DNA from: Halodesulfovibrio sp.
GTDB taxonomy: Bacteria > Desulfobacterota > Desulfovibrionia > Desulfovibrionales > Desulfovibrionaceae
Direction: 5' to 3'
NCBI RefSeq assembly: GCF_015482765.1
Contig: NZ_JADMLB010000061.1
Location: 1-64,000 of the forward strand
DNA length: 64,000 nt
This document shows positions 49,382-58,528 of the stretch, piece by piece. Position 1 is the first letter of the stretch; the number at the start of each line of letters is the position of its first letter. Made by a program: the position numbers and the translations under genes. The notes below the pieces were generated by a model. It did no database searches and was not told the origin of the DNA. It was given only the letters and a program-made list of their open reading frames with translations.

Positions 49382-49586
49382 TCATAAAATGCATTTAACT
49401 AGTCTGCATGCCTCAGGGTGAATGAAGTATTTTCGTACATGCCGAGGTGCAAAGAAATTTTTACCGAGTCGTGTGCCTATGGTTTTATACATAGCCGACT
49501 CGTCGCAGTCTAAGATGTCCTGCGCCATCTTGTAATTATAACCGGCAAGGAGTGCGTATGCTTCCCTTGCTTCAATGTCAAGGCAA
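49382..49586 (-). CDS. Possible small protein opposite the tlyA leader
   Basis: A reading frame ending at 49382 reads like real protein at its C-terminal 65 residues (LDIEAREAYALLAGYNYK, MAQDILDCDESAMYK, TRLGKNFFAPRHVRKYF). No start codon with a ribosome-binding site is visible; the internal ATG of MAQDIL has none, and the frame continues under tlyA. It may be a remnant, a protein with an unusual start, or chance. The rest of the gap 49253-49591 holds the promoters of rpmE and tlyA, which I cannot place. Confidence 0.25.
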
Positions 49587-49591
49587 ATAAC

Positions 49592-50335
49592 ATGGCAAAA
49601 AAAGAACGAGCCGATCAACTTGTTTTTGATGCGGGTCTGGCAGATAGCCGCGAGAAGGCGAAACGCCTGATTATGGCGGGTCAAGTGTACGTTATACGAA
49701 ACGGAAATCCTGAGCCGGTTATAAAGCCGGGACAGAAGATGGATTTAGAATCACTTTTCGAAGTTAAAGGTGTTGAACGATTTGTTAGCCGTGGGGCGTA
49801 CAAGTTGCTCACCGCGATCGAACATTTCGGGATAGATCCTTCCGGAAAGGTTGCTTTGGATGCCGGTGCTTCCACGGGCGGTTTTTCGGATTGTCTCCTC
49901 CAGCATGGCACGAAGAAAGTTTATGCTGTTGATGTCGGCTACGGCCAGCTGCATGAAAAGCTTCGTCAGGATGATCGTGTCATTAACCTTGAGCGAACTA
50001 ACCTTCGAAATATTGATGAAACTGTGATTCCAGAACCACTTGATCTTGTTGTGGGCGACGTTTCATTTATTTCTCTTAAACTGATCCTTCCTCCGTGCGT
50101 TGCGTTGCTGCGTGATGGCGGTGAGTTGGCAATGCTTATTAAGCCTCAGTTTGAGCTTGGTCCGGGCATGACTGAAAAGGGCGTTGTGCGTGATCCTGCT
50201 CTTCATCAGCAGGCGATTGATGACGTTACAGGCTTTGCAATAAATGAACTTAAATTGACTCTGCTTGGCGTTGTTCCTTCAAGCATTAAAGGGCCAAAGG
50301 GTAATCAGGAATTTATCGCTTACTTTAAGAAGTAG
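49592..50335 (+). CDS. tlyA: TlyA family rRNA methyltransferase / hemolysin
   Basis: A 247-residue RNA methyltransferase: an N-terminal S4 RNA-binding domain (residues 1-60, ADQLVFDAGLADSREKAKR) joined to an FtsJ-type domain with AdoMet motif ALDAGASTGGFSDCLLQHG. It has the K-D-K-E-like residues of 2'-O-methyltransferases (SRGAYKLL, GDVSF, IKPQFE). TlyA methylates riboses in 16S and 23S rRNA, and loss can give capreomycin resistance. AAGGC lies about 9 bases before the ATG. It is transcribed away from rpmE. Confidence 0.93.
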   Translation: MAKKERADQLVFDAGLADSREKAKRLIMAGQVYVIRNGNPEPVIKPGQKMDLESLFEVKGVERFVSRGAYKLLTAIEHFGIDPSGKVALDAGASTGGFSDCLLQHGTKKVYAVDVGYGQLHEKLRQDDRVINLERTNLRNIDETVIPEPLDLVVGDVSFISLKLILPPCVALLRDGGELAMLIKPQFELGPGMTEKGVVRDPALHQQAIDDVTGFAINELKLTLLGVVPSSIKGPKGNQEFIAYFKK

Positions 50336-50611
50336 GAGTTAAAATCTTCTAACATACAGTATGTATTCACTTTTATTGCGTAAAGTTTTACTCCCCTTGT
50401 CCGATAAGAACTCGATACGCTTCTCTAGCTGAATAACTAAATATGAGAGTGCTGCTTCATAATGCTGACTTCCCGCATGGTGCGGAATAGCAAAATAAGG
50501 CAGCAATTGCTGCAACTTCTCATATTGATTGAATGTTCCGGATTCTAAGTATTCAGAGAGAGTCGACTATGTTGGGGTTTCAAGTCTTATTGGCTAAAAT
50601 AGGGGTTTGAT

Positions 50612-52924
50612 GTGCGCATAAAAAGTATTGCTACTGAACTTGTTGCTACAGTTTTACTCATCGTTTCTGTCTCGATTCTGTGCATTGTTCTGTATGTTTC
50701 CTCTTCAACTAAAGAGATAGTTGAAGAGATTCAGCTGGAGGCAATGGATAGAGAAACGGTGCTGGCAGATACCTCTTTAATGCAGTTTACTGCTAACATT
50801 CATTCACTTGTTACATACCTTTCCGGTCATGAAGATGTTATTAACAGCGCATGGGTTGAAGGAGAGGAAGGGCGCAAGCTTTTAGAAAATATTCTCAAGT
50901 TGAATAAGGATGTTGAGGCTGTCTTTGTTTTTAACCAGAAGGGTGAAATTACCTCCGGGGTCACCCGCAGTGGTCCTTCTTTAAATGGAGATGCTGAACG
51001 TGCAGCGTTATGGAAAGCAAAGCTGTTAGATGGCAGTGCTGAACAGTACGTAACGCAAAAGGTTATGTCTGATGACGTTATTGGGGAACGTCTTATTGGT
51101 ATGGGCGCCCGCCTGTATGATTTTGTTGACGATTCTCTTATTGGTGGAGTCGTTGTTTTTGCAGACATAGGCAACTTTAGTGAGCGGTATATTGATTCAG
51201 TTTCTTTCGGGAAATCCGGCTATGCATATTTAATTGATGCCACGGGTACTATCGTTGCTCATCCGAACCCTAAAGTTATTTTTAAACGTTCTTCTGTTTT
51301 TGATCGAATTGTAGCCACAGAAGCTGGCGGAAAGAATTTCTTCACGTACTTGTATAAAGGGGTGGAAAAATCGCAACGGTTTGTCAAAAACAAGGAGACC
51401 GGCTGGTATATTAGTACCACTGTTCCTCGTGAAGAGCTTGTTACTACTGCGAATATGCAACGTAACATCATTATAGGTATCGGTGCGGCGACCCTTTTGG
51501 CGGCTGCGCTTATTTTACTGATTAATATCCGAAAGTTCTTTGCAATTCCGTTAGGTTCTCTGGGTGTTTATTCTCAGAAAATTGCTTCCGGTGATTTTGA
51601 GGCTCAACTGGAAGGTTCATTCCGCCATGAGTTGAATTTGCTGGCTGAGCATCTTCAAAAGATGTCTGTTGATTTAAAGGAACAGCTTGGCATGTCGCAA
51701 GGTGTTCTTCAGGGCATCAACTTCCCATGTGGAGTTGTTGATACTGAAAACCGCTTCACGTTCATGAATAAAGAGCTTCTTGAGCTGTTCGGTAGAAACG
51801 GTGAACCGGAGGACTATCTTGGTAAAACTTCCGGTGATGTATTCTTTGGTGATGATAATGTAGATACGCGGCTACTTCAGGCTGTCCGAGAAGGAAGAGA
51901 GACCCGTGAGGAGGGTTCCCTTTCAAGGCTTGATGGTAGTAAGCTTGTTACTTATTACACTGTTACACCGATTTATGATATGTCCGGTAAGTCATTGGGT
52001 GCTTTTGGATTATATTACGATCTGACTGAAATTCGTAATGCTGAAGCGCGTATTTCTGAGCAGCATACAGCGACACTTGAAGTTGCGGATAGAGTTGACG
52101 CAGTGGCAGTGTCGCTGGAAGCAGCAGCGGGTAATTTGCTTTCCCGTATCTCTGAAACAACGAGCGGTGCTCATGTTCAGCAGGAGCGTGCCTCAGAGAC
52201 GGCTGTTGCTGTTGAAGAAATGAATGCTACTGTTTTAGAAGTTGCTAAGAATGCAAGCAACGCAGCATCCAGTACTGGGCTTTGCAACGAACGTGTGGAT
52301 GAAGGCTCCGCAGTTGTTACTGAAACTATTCATGCTATTGGCAAAGTGAACAGTGAAGCTGAGGAATTGAATGCACAGATGGCCGGTCTTGGGAAACATG
52401 CTGATGACATCGGAAACGTTATCAGTGTAATTTCGGATATTGCAGATCAGACTAACCTGCTTGCTCTTAACGCAGCTATTGAAGCGGCGCGTGCCGGCGA
52501 GGCTGGTAAGGGGTTTGCTGTTGTTGCGGATGAGGTTCGCAAACTTGCCGAAAAAACAACGACGGCGACCCGTGAAGTCGGCGAGGCTGTCAGCAGTATT
52601 CAAAGTTCTACCCTTAGCGTTGCTGAAGGTGTGGAAAAAGCTGTAGCGGCTGTAAGTGAAGGCACTGCCAAGGCTGAAGCATCCGGTGAGCTGCTTGTAT
52701 CTATTAAACATATGATGGATGAAGCGTTAAGCGAAATAACCGCGATTGCGACAGCTACTGAGGAGCAGTCTGCAACTTCGGAACAGATTAGCAAAGCCTC
52801 TTCAGAAATCAGCACAATCACTGATGAGGGTGTTCATACTCTCGGGGCAGCGAATGCAGCTGTTGAAGATTTGCAGGAAATGGTTCTGGAGCTTCGTTCG
52901 CTTACAGAAGAAATGAAGCAATAG
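50612..52924 (+). CDS. Methyl-accepting chemotaxis protein with Cache and PAS domains
   Basis: A 770-residue chemoreceptor. TM1 is at about 8-30, a periplasmic dCache-type sensor at 35-290 ([36 protein letters not shown]), TM2 at 290-308, HAMP at 310-360, PAS at 365-485 ([21 protein letters not shown]), then the signalling domain. The tip is [20 protein letters not shown], the universal hairpin. The end (EMKQ) has no CheR-binding pentapeptide. GTG start with AGGGG 7 bases upstream. Ligand unknown; a small metabolite such as an amino or organic acid is likely. Confidence 0.94.
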   Translation: MRIKSIATELVATVLLIVSVSILCIVLYVSSSTKEIVEEIQLEAMDRETVLADTSLMQFTANIHSLVTYLSGHEDVINSAWVEGEEGRKLLENILKLNKDVEAVFVFNQKGEITSGVTRSGPSLNGDAERAALWKAKLLDGSAEQYVTQKVMSDDVIGERLIGMGARLYDFVDDSLIGGVVVFADIGNFSERYIDSVSFGKSGYAYLIDATGTIVAHPNPKVIFKRSSVFDRIVATEAGGKNFFTYLYKGVEKSQRFVKNKETGWYISTTVPREELVTTANMQRNIIIGIGAATLLAAALILLINIRKFFAIPLGSLGVYSQKIASGDFEAQLEGSFRHELNLLAEHLQKMSVDLKEQLGMSQGVLQGINFPCGVVDTENRFTFMNKELLELFGRNGEPEDYLGKTSGDVFFGDDNVDTRLLQAVREGRETREEGSLSRLDGSKLVTYYTVTPIYDMSGKSLGAFGLYYDLTEIRNAEARISEQHTATLEVADRVDAVAVSLEAAAGNLLSRISETTSGAHVQQERASETAVAVEEMNATVLEVAKNASNAASSTGLCNERVDEGSAVVTETIHAIGKVNSEAEELNAQMAGLGKHADDIGNVISVISDIADQTNLLALNAAIEAARAGEAGKGFAVVADEVRKLAEKTTTATREVGEAVSSIQSSTLSVAEGVEKAVAAVSEGTAKAEASGELLVSIKHMMDEALSEITAIATATEEQSATSEQISKASSEISTITDEGVHTLGAANAAVEDLQEMVLELRSLTEEMKQ

Positions 52925-52963
52925 CGGTATAGCGCTGTGGTCTTCTTGCTTACTATAAAGATA

Positions 52964-52999
52964 AAAAAAGCCGGCCTTTTTATAAAGGTCGGCTTTTTT
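52964..52999 (+). terminator. Terminator between the chemoreceptor and mntP
   Basis: AAAAAAGCCGGCCTTT, loop TTAT, AAAGGTCGGCTTTTTT. Symmetric A and T runs make it bidirectional, serving the convergent chemoreceptor and mntP transcripts. Confidence 0.92.
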
Positions 53000-53048
53000 G
53001 TACTTATCGTTCTAGTCTGTACTGCAATAGTACCGGCTGGGAAGTGTC

Positions 53049-53609
53049 TTAAAATACGACTCTTAGTCCGAGGAGTATAAGGACAACTCCTCCACAAATC
53101 TCAGCATATTTACCGAGAGTTGAAGTAGCGCCGATAAGTTTTCCAATCTGTAATCCTGCGAGTGTGAACAATGCTGCAGTTCCGCCGATAACGAAGGCTG
53201 GGAACCATACAACATGGTTTAAAACGGAAAGTGATAAGCCGACTGCCAGCGCATCAAGCGATGTTGCTATTGCAAGCATGATGAGTGAAGCGCCTTTTGT
53301 CGGATCATAGCGCTCTGCTACTTTTTGGTGTGCAGGGTGCTTTACTGCTCCGATAATCATTTTGACACCGACCCATGTAAGAAGCCCGAAAGCGACCCAA
53401 TGAGTATATGTTGCCAGATAAGATTTAAGTGAATCACCGGCAAGCCAGCCGATGATAAGCATGGCGGCCTGAAAGAACCCGAATTGCCCAGCCAGAGTTA
53501 GAGTCTGACCTATTCCTGCGTCTTTTAGACGAACACCCGCGGCAATCGCAACAGCGAAAGCATCAACAGATAGTGCAACAGCAATGGCAACGAGTTCAGC
53601 CCAGTGCAT
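53049..53609 (-). CDS. mntP: Manganese efflux pump MntP
   Basis: A 186-residue membrane protein with six helices in two repeats. Acidic membrane residues of the family are seen in ALSVDAFAVAIAAG (about residue 16) and TSLDALAVGLSL. The start MHWAELVAIAVAL overlaps the MarR stop codon (TAATG), and a longer reading upstream would lie inside marR. MntP usually exports manganese; here it shares an operon with a MarR regulator and a His-rich NicO-like protein, so the metal may differ. Confidence 0.9.
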   Translation of the reverse strand: MHWAELVAIAVALSVDAFAVAIAAGVRLKDAGIGQTLTLAGQFGFFQAAMLIIGWLAGDSLKSYLATYTHWVAFGLLTWVGVKMIIGAVKHPAHQKVAERYDPTKGASLIMLAIATSLDALAVGLSLSVLNHVVWFPAFVIGGTAALFTLAGLQIGKLIGATSTLGKYAEICGGVVLILLGLRVVF

Positions 53610-54022
53610 TAAAACGCCTTGTTCATTTTCTCCAGACAGCGGTGCAGGCACTGACGTTCTTCCTGAGAAAGATCAGATACCATGGTTTCAGTTAATTGCA
53701 TGTGCAGCTTATCATGCTCAAGAAACATTTGTCTGCCTGTATCAGTAAGCTCAATAATGATGGAGCGACGGTCGGTTTTGTGCGGACAACGGCGAACGTA
53801 GTCTTTCTTTTCCAGGCGGTCGATCAACACAGTGAGAGTGCCGGTTGTGGTGCCCATCCAGTTTGCGAGTTCTTTCATTCGCATGGATTCGTGAATGCCG
53901 AGAATCTCCAGTGCATGAATTTGCGGAAGGGTAAGCCCTTTTTCGCGTACAACATCATGCTCCCAAGAGGATAATTTTTCGTAGAACTCCACTATGGCGT
54001 GATTCAACTCATCAAGTTCCAT
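53609..54022 (-). CDS. MarR family transcriptional regulator
   Basis: A 137-residue winged-helix regulator. The DNA-binding part is ESMRMKELANWMGTTTGTLTVLIDRLEKKDYVRRCPHKTDRRS (read in pieces), including the DRR wing motif; N- and C-terminal helices form the dimer. GGAG lies 7 bases before the ATG at 54022. It lies between the NicO-like gene and mntP in one operon, so it probably controls these transporters. Palindromes at 55031-55052 upstream are plausible operators. Several His and Cys residues in the C-terminal helix could sense metal. Confidence 0.88.
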   Translation of the reverse strand: MELDELNHAIVEFYEKLSSWEHDVVREKGLTLPQIHALEILGIHESMRMKELANWMGTTTGTLTVLIDRLEKKDYVRRCPHKTDRRSIIIELTDTGRQMFLEHDKLHMQLTETMVSDLSQEERQCLHRCLEKMNKAF

Positions 54023-54034
54023 CACTGATCTCCT

Positions 54035-54991
54035 TTAGATCATATTTGTGTCAGCTAAATATGAATATACAGCAAACACTATTGTCAGCACTCCCGCAGT
54101 TCGCATAACAAGCGGTTCAATCCACGGTTTATTGAGTGCATTCAGTGCGTTTGTTGCTTTATAAATTGCGAAAATGACAGCGGAAAGTGTTAATCCTGTG
54201 CCAAGAGCGTAACTTAAAAATACAAGTGTGCTTTTCAGGATGCTACCTGAATCCAAACCGTAGCTGTACATAATTGCTACTGTTGGACAAGGGACAATCA
54301 TATTGAGGAAGCCAAAAACTGTCAGCCCCCAAAATGTAACTTTTGTAATTTTACTACTGGAAGAGCACCCGCAACCATGATGGTGGTTATGTGTATGCTC
54401 TTTTTTTGTTGTGCTTACCTTCTGTCCCAGCACAAAGGCACTTTGGTTTGTTGTGGCAGCGCTTACAGGTTGCCCCAGAGCGAAAGCAGGCGCGGCAGTC
54501 ATTGCAGTGTTTCCTGCTATGATGGGCTGTAGCTCTTCATGGTGATGTGAGCTGCAACAGGCAGGATCACCGGGAGCGTGATTACCGCAGCATTTGCTGC
54601 CATGCGTGTGATGAGCGTGATCATCATGGTGATGACTGTGATCATGATCATGATCATGATCGTGGTCATGGCTGTGTAAGAGATGCGGCTTAATAATGAG
54701 GATTAGCCCTAAAACAATGAGGATTGCTACTGTAGCTAGATCGACAATAGTTTTAAATGATGCAGGAATTGCCAATGAAATAGAGCCGAGAGAAAAACCA
54801 ATGGCAAGGCAGGCGAGTGTGGTGCCTAGAATAAAACCTGAAGTAATAGAAAAGACGTGTTTTCCACTTTTTGCGCCATACGTAAAAGGAGCAAGCACCA
54901 GCCATGAATGGCCGCATGGGTTGATGCCGTGGATGAAACCAAGAGCAAGCGCACTTTGTAGCGCCATAATAAATACAGAATCAAACAGCAT
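54035..54991 (-). CDS. NicO/UreH-like metal transporter with His-rich loop
   Basis: A 318-residue membrane protein of about six helices. Helix 1 has HGINPCGHSWLVLAPF and a later helix has IVPCPTVAIMYSYGLDSGS; the paired Pro-Cys motifs fit the NicO/UreH/TauE-SafE group. The central cytoplasmic or periplasmic loop is rich in His and Cys (HSHDHDHDHDHDHSHHHDD, then SKCCGNHAPGDPACCSSHH, and HNHHHGCGC), a likely nickel/cobalt/zinc chelator. I place the start at 54991 (MLFDSVF) with AAAGGA upstream. It probably exports a divalent metal, in line with MntP downstream. Confidence 0.8.
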   Translation of the reverse strand: MLFDSVFIMALQSALALGFIHGINPCGHSWLVLAPFTYGAKSGKHVFSITSGFILGTTLACLAIGFSLGSISLAIPASFKTIVDLATVAILIVLGLILIIKPHLLHSHDHDHDHDHDHSHHHDDHAHHTHGSKCCGNHAPGDPACCSSHHHEELQPIIAGNTAMTAAPAFALGQPVSAATTNQSAFVLGQKVSTTKKEHTHNHHHGCGCSSSSKITKVTFWGLTVFGFLNMIVPCPTVAIMYSYGLDSGSILKSTLVFLSYALGTGLTLSAVIFAIYKATNALNALNKPWIEPLVMRTAGVLTIVFAVYSYLADTNMI

Positions 54992-55030
54992 AAAAAGTCC
55001 TTTAATTTTTTTTGGTAAAAAAGGACTACG

Positions 55031-55052
55031 CTCATAATATTTGAGTGTCAAA
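55031..55052. promoter_or_regulatory. Palindromes upstream of the NicO-marR-mntP operon
   Basis: CTCATAATATTTGAG (55031-55045) is an imperfect 15-bp palindrome, and TTTGA-GTG-TCAAA (55040-55052) is a perfect one that overlaps it. They lie 40-60 bases before the first start codon. On the minus strand TTGACA and TATTAT are nearby, though badly spaced for a promoter. MarR proteins commonly bind such sites. Confidence 0.4.
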
Positions 55053-55148
55053 TAAAAAATAGATCAAAATAGTTTTAACTCAAATAAAACGTGCTCCAAA
55101 TAAGTAAGGACTTTGATAAAACAGGCAGTTGATAAAAAAAAGCTCAAA

Positions 55149-55874
55149 TTACATTTGCATCAAAATAAAGGGCGCTGTTGCAGCAATAGTAAGGAAAAGA
55201 AAAATTATAACGTCATGCAGACGAAGCGGGAAAGAGACGTTCCATGCTTCAGGAGTGTCCAGCTTCCGTGCGGCAACAGCAATGGTTTGTGTCCAGGTTT
55301 TTTGGGCGCAAATTCGCAGCACCGCTTGAGGAATAAGGAGAAAGCGTTGCCACTTGGAGCGTGGAGGATTGCGTAGTTCCATCGCCTGCAATACTTGGGA
55401 GAAAGTTTTTTGGATGAGCGGGATAAAGTGGATCATAAGAGCAAGGCTGAGCGCCGGTTCCCAACTACGTTTTCCGAGAACTGGACGCAGAAACCATGAG
55501 AGTGCCAGACCTAGCTGTCGTGCTGAGCTGGTAGTCGCTAACAACATGCCGATACCAATGAGGATACTCAACCGCAAAGCAAGTATGCCGGCGGCTTGTA
55601 ACGCTTCGGAATAATTGGGAGTGATGCCTTTAAGCAACGGTGTACAGTCCAGTGCAAACTTGATTCCCGCCCAGAGCAGAATGAAATAGCAGTAGGTCGC
55701 TATGGCGCGCCACCCCATGGTTACATGTGCTTTACTGGTAATGCCGAGTAAAAGAACGCAGAATGCATATGCAGAAAGAGCGTAGACAGGTACGTGCCAT
55801 GTAAGCACCCCGACGGTGGCAGCTAGAATGATTTTTAAACGGGGATCGAAAGAAGCAATAGATAAATTTTTCAT
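55149..55874 (-). CDS. CbiQ/EcfT-type energy-coupling factor transmembrane protein, orphan
   Basis: A 241-residue membrane protein with about five helices. The start MKNLSIASFDPRLKIILA matches the family start (DPRxKl). The coupling motif region reads QAMELRNPPRSKWQ, where CbiQ has ELRG and EcfT has ARG, so the usual Gly is missing. It would join an S-component (cobalt CbiM, biotin BioY or other) to ATPases, but no such genes are adjacent. No ribosome-binding site is evident before the ATG. The leader may be shared with divergent umuD. Confidence 0.7.
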   Translation of the reverse strand: MKNLSIASFDPRLKIILAATVGVLTWHVPVYALSAYAFCVLLLGITSKAHVTMGWRAIATYCYFILLWAGIKFALDCTPLLKGITPNYSEALQAAGILALRLSILIGIGMLLATTSSARQLGLALSWFLRPVLGKRSWEPALSLALMIHFIPLIQKTFSQVLQAMELRNPPRSKWQRFLLIPQAVLRICAQKTWTQTIAVAARKLDTPEAWNVSFPLRLHDVIIFLFLTIAATAPFILMQM

Positions 55875-55896
55875 AAGTACGGTTGTGTAAAAGTGA

Positions 55897-56001
55897 ATAT
55901 GTACATATGCCCTCGTTGCACTCGCATGCACGGTAACACTTGCGTATTCTACGGTACATAGAGTCAGGCTGCAATTGCAGCGTGTGAAGAGAGGTACATA
56001 T
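55897..56001. promoter_or_regulatory. Palindromes and GTACATA repeats in the cbiQ-umuD gap
   Basis: The palindrome ATATGTACATAT (55897-55908) and CTGCAATTGCAG (55969-55980) flank three copies of GTACATA at 55901, 55954 and 55994. The last touches the umuD start codon. These could be SOS-type operators for umuDC; I do not see the E. coli LexA box CTG-N10-CAG with ACAG spacing. Confidence 0.35.
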
Positions 56002-56442
56002 ATGAGAAGAAAAACAGATTTTCCAGAAAATAGCGCTACACCTGAAGGATACGGGCAGATGCACACTTCTTGTGCTCATGCTGGATTCCCTTCCCCTGCG
56101 GACGACTATTTGGACGGTGCATTGGATTTAAACAAACTGCTTGTAAATAACGCTCCGGCAACATTTTTTTTACGGGTGAAAGGTGATTCAATGACGGGCG
56201 CGGGAATTCATTCAAACGATATTCTTGTTGTTGATCGTTCGGTATCCGCCAGTCATAATTCAATAGTTGTTGCTGTGCTTAATGGCGCTTTGACGGTTAA
56301 GCGGTTGTGGCAGCGAAATGGTAGAGTTGCCCTGATGCCGGATAATCCGCAGTACAAGCCCGTTGAAGTAACACACAATGAAGAATTTGAAGTGTGGGGT
56401 GTTGCAACGTCAGTTATTCATTCTCTCAGGAAACAAAAGTGA
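56002..56442 (+). CDS. umuD: UmuD-type SOS mutagenesis protein
   Basis: A 146-residue LexA-like protein. The self-cleavage site is Ala27-Gly28 (CAHAGFPSPADD), with Ser63 (GDSMTGAG) and Lys100 (LTVKRL) as the catalytic pair. It lacks a DNA-binding domain, so it is UmuD rather than LexA. After RecA-stimulated cleavage UmuD' joins UmuC as polymerase V. The ATG at 56002 has AGAGG 8 bases upstream. Its stop codon overlaps the umuC start (GTGA). Confidence 0.93.
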   Translation: MRRKTDFPENSATPEGYGQMHTSCAHAGFPSPADDYLDGALDLNKLLVNNAPATFFLRVKGDSMTGAGIHSNDILVVDRSVSASHNSIVVAVLNGALTVKRLWQRNGRVALMPDNPQYKPVEVTHNEEFEVWGVATSVIHSLRKQK

Positions 56443-57737
56443 GTAAGGCCGTTTACGCACTGGTAGACTGCAATAATTTCTACTGTTCTTGCGAGCGGGT
56501 CTTTCGTCCTGACTTGAAAGGAAAGCCGATTGTTGTGCTTTCCAATAATGATGGCTGCATTATTTCGCGTTCGAACGAGGCGAAAGTTCTCGGAGTGAAA
56601 ATGGCAGCGCCGTATTTTAAGCAAAAAAGTTTTCTTCTTCGCAATAATGTTACTGTATTTTCTTCAAACTATGCGCTCTACGGCGATCTTTCAAATAGAG
56701 TTATGAATACTCTCCGGACGTTTTGTCCCGATATGGAGGTGTATTCTATTGATGAAGCATTTTTAAGGCTGGACGGATTTTCCACATATAATCTTACAGA
56801 GTATGCAAGGCATATAAGACAGACGGTGTATCAGTGGACAGGAATTCCTGTTTCTATAGGTATTGCGCCTACCAAAACGTTGGCGAAGATTGCGAGTCAT
56901 TTTTGTAAGACGATTTCTGACTCTTCAGGAGTATTTAGTATTTCCGATATATGGGAGAAGCCGGAGCAGGTTGATAGATTACTTGAAACAGTTCCGGTAA
57001 CGGATATTTGGGGGATTGGAAGAAAGTCTGCTGAAAAATTGAACCGTTATGGAATTACCACCGCTCGGCAACTTCGGGACAGAGAGAATAAGTGGTTGCA
57101 AAAAATGCTGACAGTTACCGGATTGTACACGGGGCTGGAGCTTCGGGGGATATCGTCCATAGCTTTGGATGATGCTCCTGCATCGCGACGGAGTATCCGT
57201 TCATCACGGTCATTCGGAAAGCCTGTTACCGAGAAGAGCCATGCGCAGGAGGCGACTGTTGCTTATACTGTCCGTGCAGCGGAAAAGTTACGTCGTGATG
57301 GATTATTAGCAACAACAATTTCAGTATTCATCAAAACCAGTAAACATCGTCCCGGCGATCTGCATGCTGAGTATTGTTCTTACACATTAGATAAGCCGAC
57401 GGATTACACACCGCTTCTGGTACATCATGCCTCTGAAATGTTGCGGAAAATGTTTCGGGAAGGACATCAATATCAGAAGGTAGGAGTATTGCTTTCCGGA
57501 TTGGAATCACCGCATAATCAGCAGGGCTCGTTGTTGGAAGTTACTTCCCCGCAAGCTCAGAAGCAGAACGAATTTGAAGCAAAGTTGATGCACGTTACAG
57601 ATGCCATTAACAAAAAATTTGGACGCGGGACGGTGCAGTTAGCTGCCGAGGGGCTTGGGCAGCCGTGGAAGATGAAGCAGGAGAACTTGTCCCCTAAGTA
57701 TACTACAGATTGGAGTAAGCTTCAGGAAGTGGAGTAG
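56439..57737 (+). CDS. umuC: UmuC-type translesion DNA polymerase (Y family)
   Basis: The 432-residue catalytic part of polymerase V. Metal-binding Asp is in VYALVDCNNFYCSCERVF (residue about 8), and the catalytic DE is in EVYSIDEAFLRLD. The steric-gate region reads FYCSCE, and the thumb/helix-hairpin-helix is WGIGRKSAEKLN. Start GTG at 56439 with AGGA 7 bases upstream. The little finger domain and C-terminal tail are complete, ending about 12 bases before a terminator. Confidence 0.95.
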   Translation: MSKAVYALVDCNNFYCSCERVFRPDLKGKPIVVLSNNDGCIISRSNEAKVLGVKMAAPYFKQKSFLLRNNVTVFSSNYALYGDLSNRVMNTLRTFCPDMEVYSIDEAFLRLDGFSTYNLTEYARHIRQTVYQWTGIPVSIGIAPTKTLAKIASHFCKTISDSSGVFSISDIWEKPEQVDRLLETVPVTDIWGIGRKSAEKLNRYGITTARQLRDRENKWLQKMLTVTGLYTGLELRGISSIALDDAPASRRSIRSSRSFGKPVTEKSHAQEATVAYTVRAAEKLRRDGLLATTISVFIKTSKHRPGDLHAEYCSYTLDKPTDYTPLLVHHASEMLRKMFREGHQYQKVGVLLSGLESPHNQQGSLLEVTSPQAQKQNEFEAKLMHVTDAINKKFGRGTVQLAAEGLGQPWKMKQENLSPKYTTDWSKLQEVE

Positions 57738-57748
57738 GAAATATAGAG

Positions 57749-57785
57749 AAAAAGGCTGCCGTGAAGAAACACGGCAGCCTTTTTT
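57749..57785. terminator. Bidirectional terminator between umuC and cbiL
   Basis: AAAAAGGCTGCCGTG, loop AAGAAA, CACGGCAGCCTTTTTT. It lies between convergent genes and has A and T runs on both sides. Confidence 0.92.
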
Positions 57786-57814
57786 AGGAAATACATACGG
57801 TGCGAAGAGTACTG

Positions 57815-58528
57815 TTACTTTTCGACCGGAATAAGCATGTGAGAAAAGTAGTGTGGTTTTTCTGGGGCATCATCAATATTACGAGCGATGATTTCTCCAT
57901 CCATTCCAAGGCGTGATATGAAGATTGCAGCATCTTTTCTGTTTGTTTCCTGAAGAAGACTTTTGAGTTCTGCAAAGTTTTTATATGTCTTCAGGATAAC
58001 AGCGTTGTCCACATGGCGGAGCAGTTCTTTTGTATCTTCAGTTGCACGTACGCCGGAAGCAAGCAGTAAGTTTTCCCCAGATTCGCAAAGAATGGTTCCG
58101 GTTCGGGCTGCTGATGCCTGATATGATGTGATCCCCGGAATAACAGAAATTTCAAACGAGGTATCAATGGCTTCAAGAGTTCGTTTGAGGTAGCCGAATG
58201 TTGAATAGATAAGAGGATCGCCAAGGGTAAGAAATGCGCAGTTTTTTCCCTGTTTCAGCAGGTCAGCAACAACTTTCGCATTGTGTTCCCACGCCTTGAG
58301 TAAAACCTTTTCATCACGAGTCATCGGGAAGCCTAGGTGTACTACTTCTACATCATTCTGCATATGCGGTTGCGCAATTGAGAGAGCCGTAGAGTAGTCG
58401 TTTTTTGTGGATGACGCAGCAAGAACAATATCAACATCAGCCAAAACTTTAGTGGCTTTTATGGTGAGCAGATCTGGATCACCGGGGCCGACCCCGATGC
58501 CGTAAAGTGTGCCAAAAGAAGCGGGCAT
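57815..58528 (-). CDS. cbiL: Cobalt-precorrin-2 C(20)-methyltransferase
   Basis: A 237-residue tetrapyrrole methyltransferase of anaerobic cobalamin synthesis. The start has GIGVGPGDPDLLTIKA, the family P-loop-like motif; FLTLGDPLIYSTFGYL and IPGITSYQASAA follow. The last gene of the riboswitch operon, it starts at an ATG overlapping the stop codon of the binding-protein gene (TAATG). CbiK earlier in the operon makes the substrate cobalt-sirohydrochlorin, so they act in sequence. Confidence 0.92.
   Translation of the reverse strand: MPASFGTLYGIGVGPGDPDLLTIKATKVLADVDIVLAASSTKNDYSTALSIAQPHMQNDVEVVHLGFPMTRDEKVLLKAWEHNAKVVADLLKQGKNCAFLTLGDPLIYSTFGYLKRTLEAIDTSFEISVIPGITSYQASAARTGTILCESGENLLLASGVRATEDTKELLRHVDNAVILKTYKNFAELKSLLQETNRKDAAIFISRLGMDGEIIARNIDDAPEKPHYFSHMLIPVEK

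Noticed and set aside
54600-54680. Short tandem repeat of CATGAT-like units as a mobile or CRISPR-like repeat
   Set aside because: It is simply the codon repeat of the His-Asp loop in the NicO-like gene.
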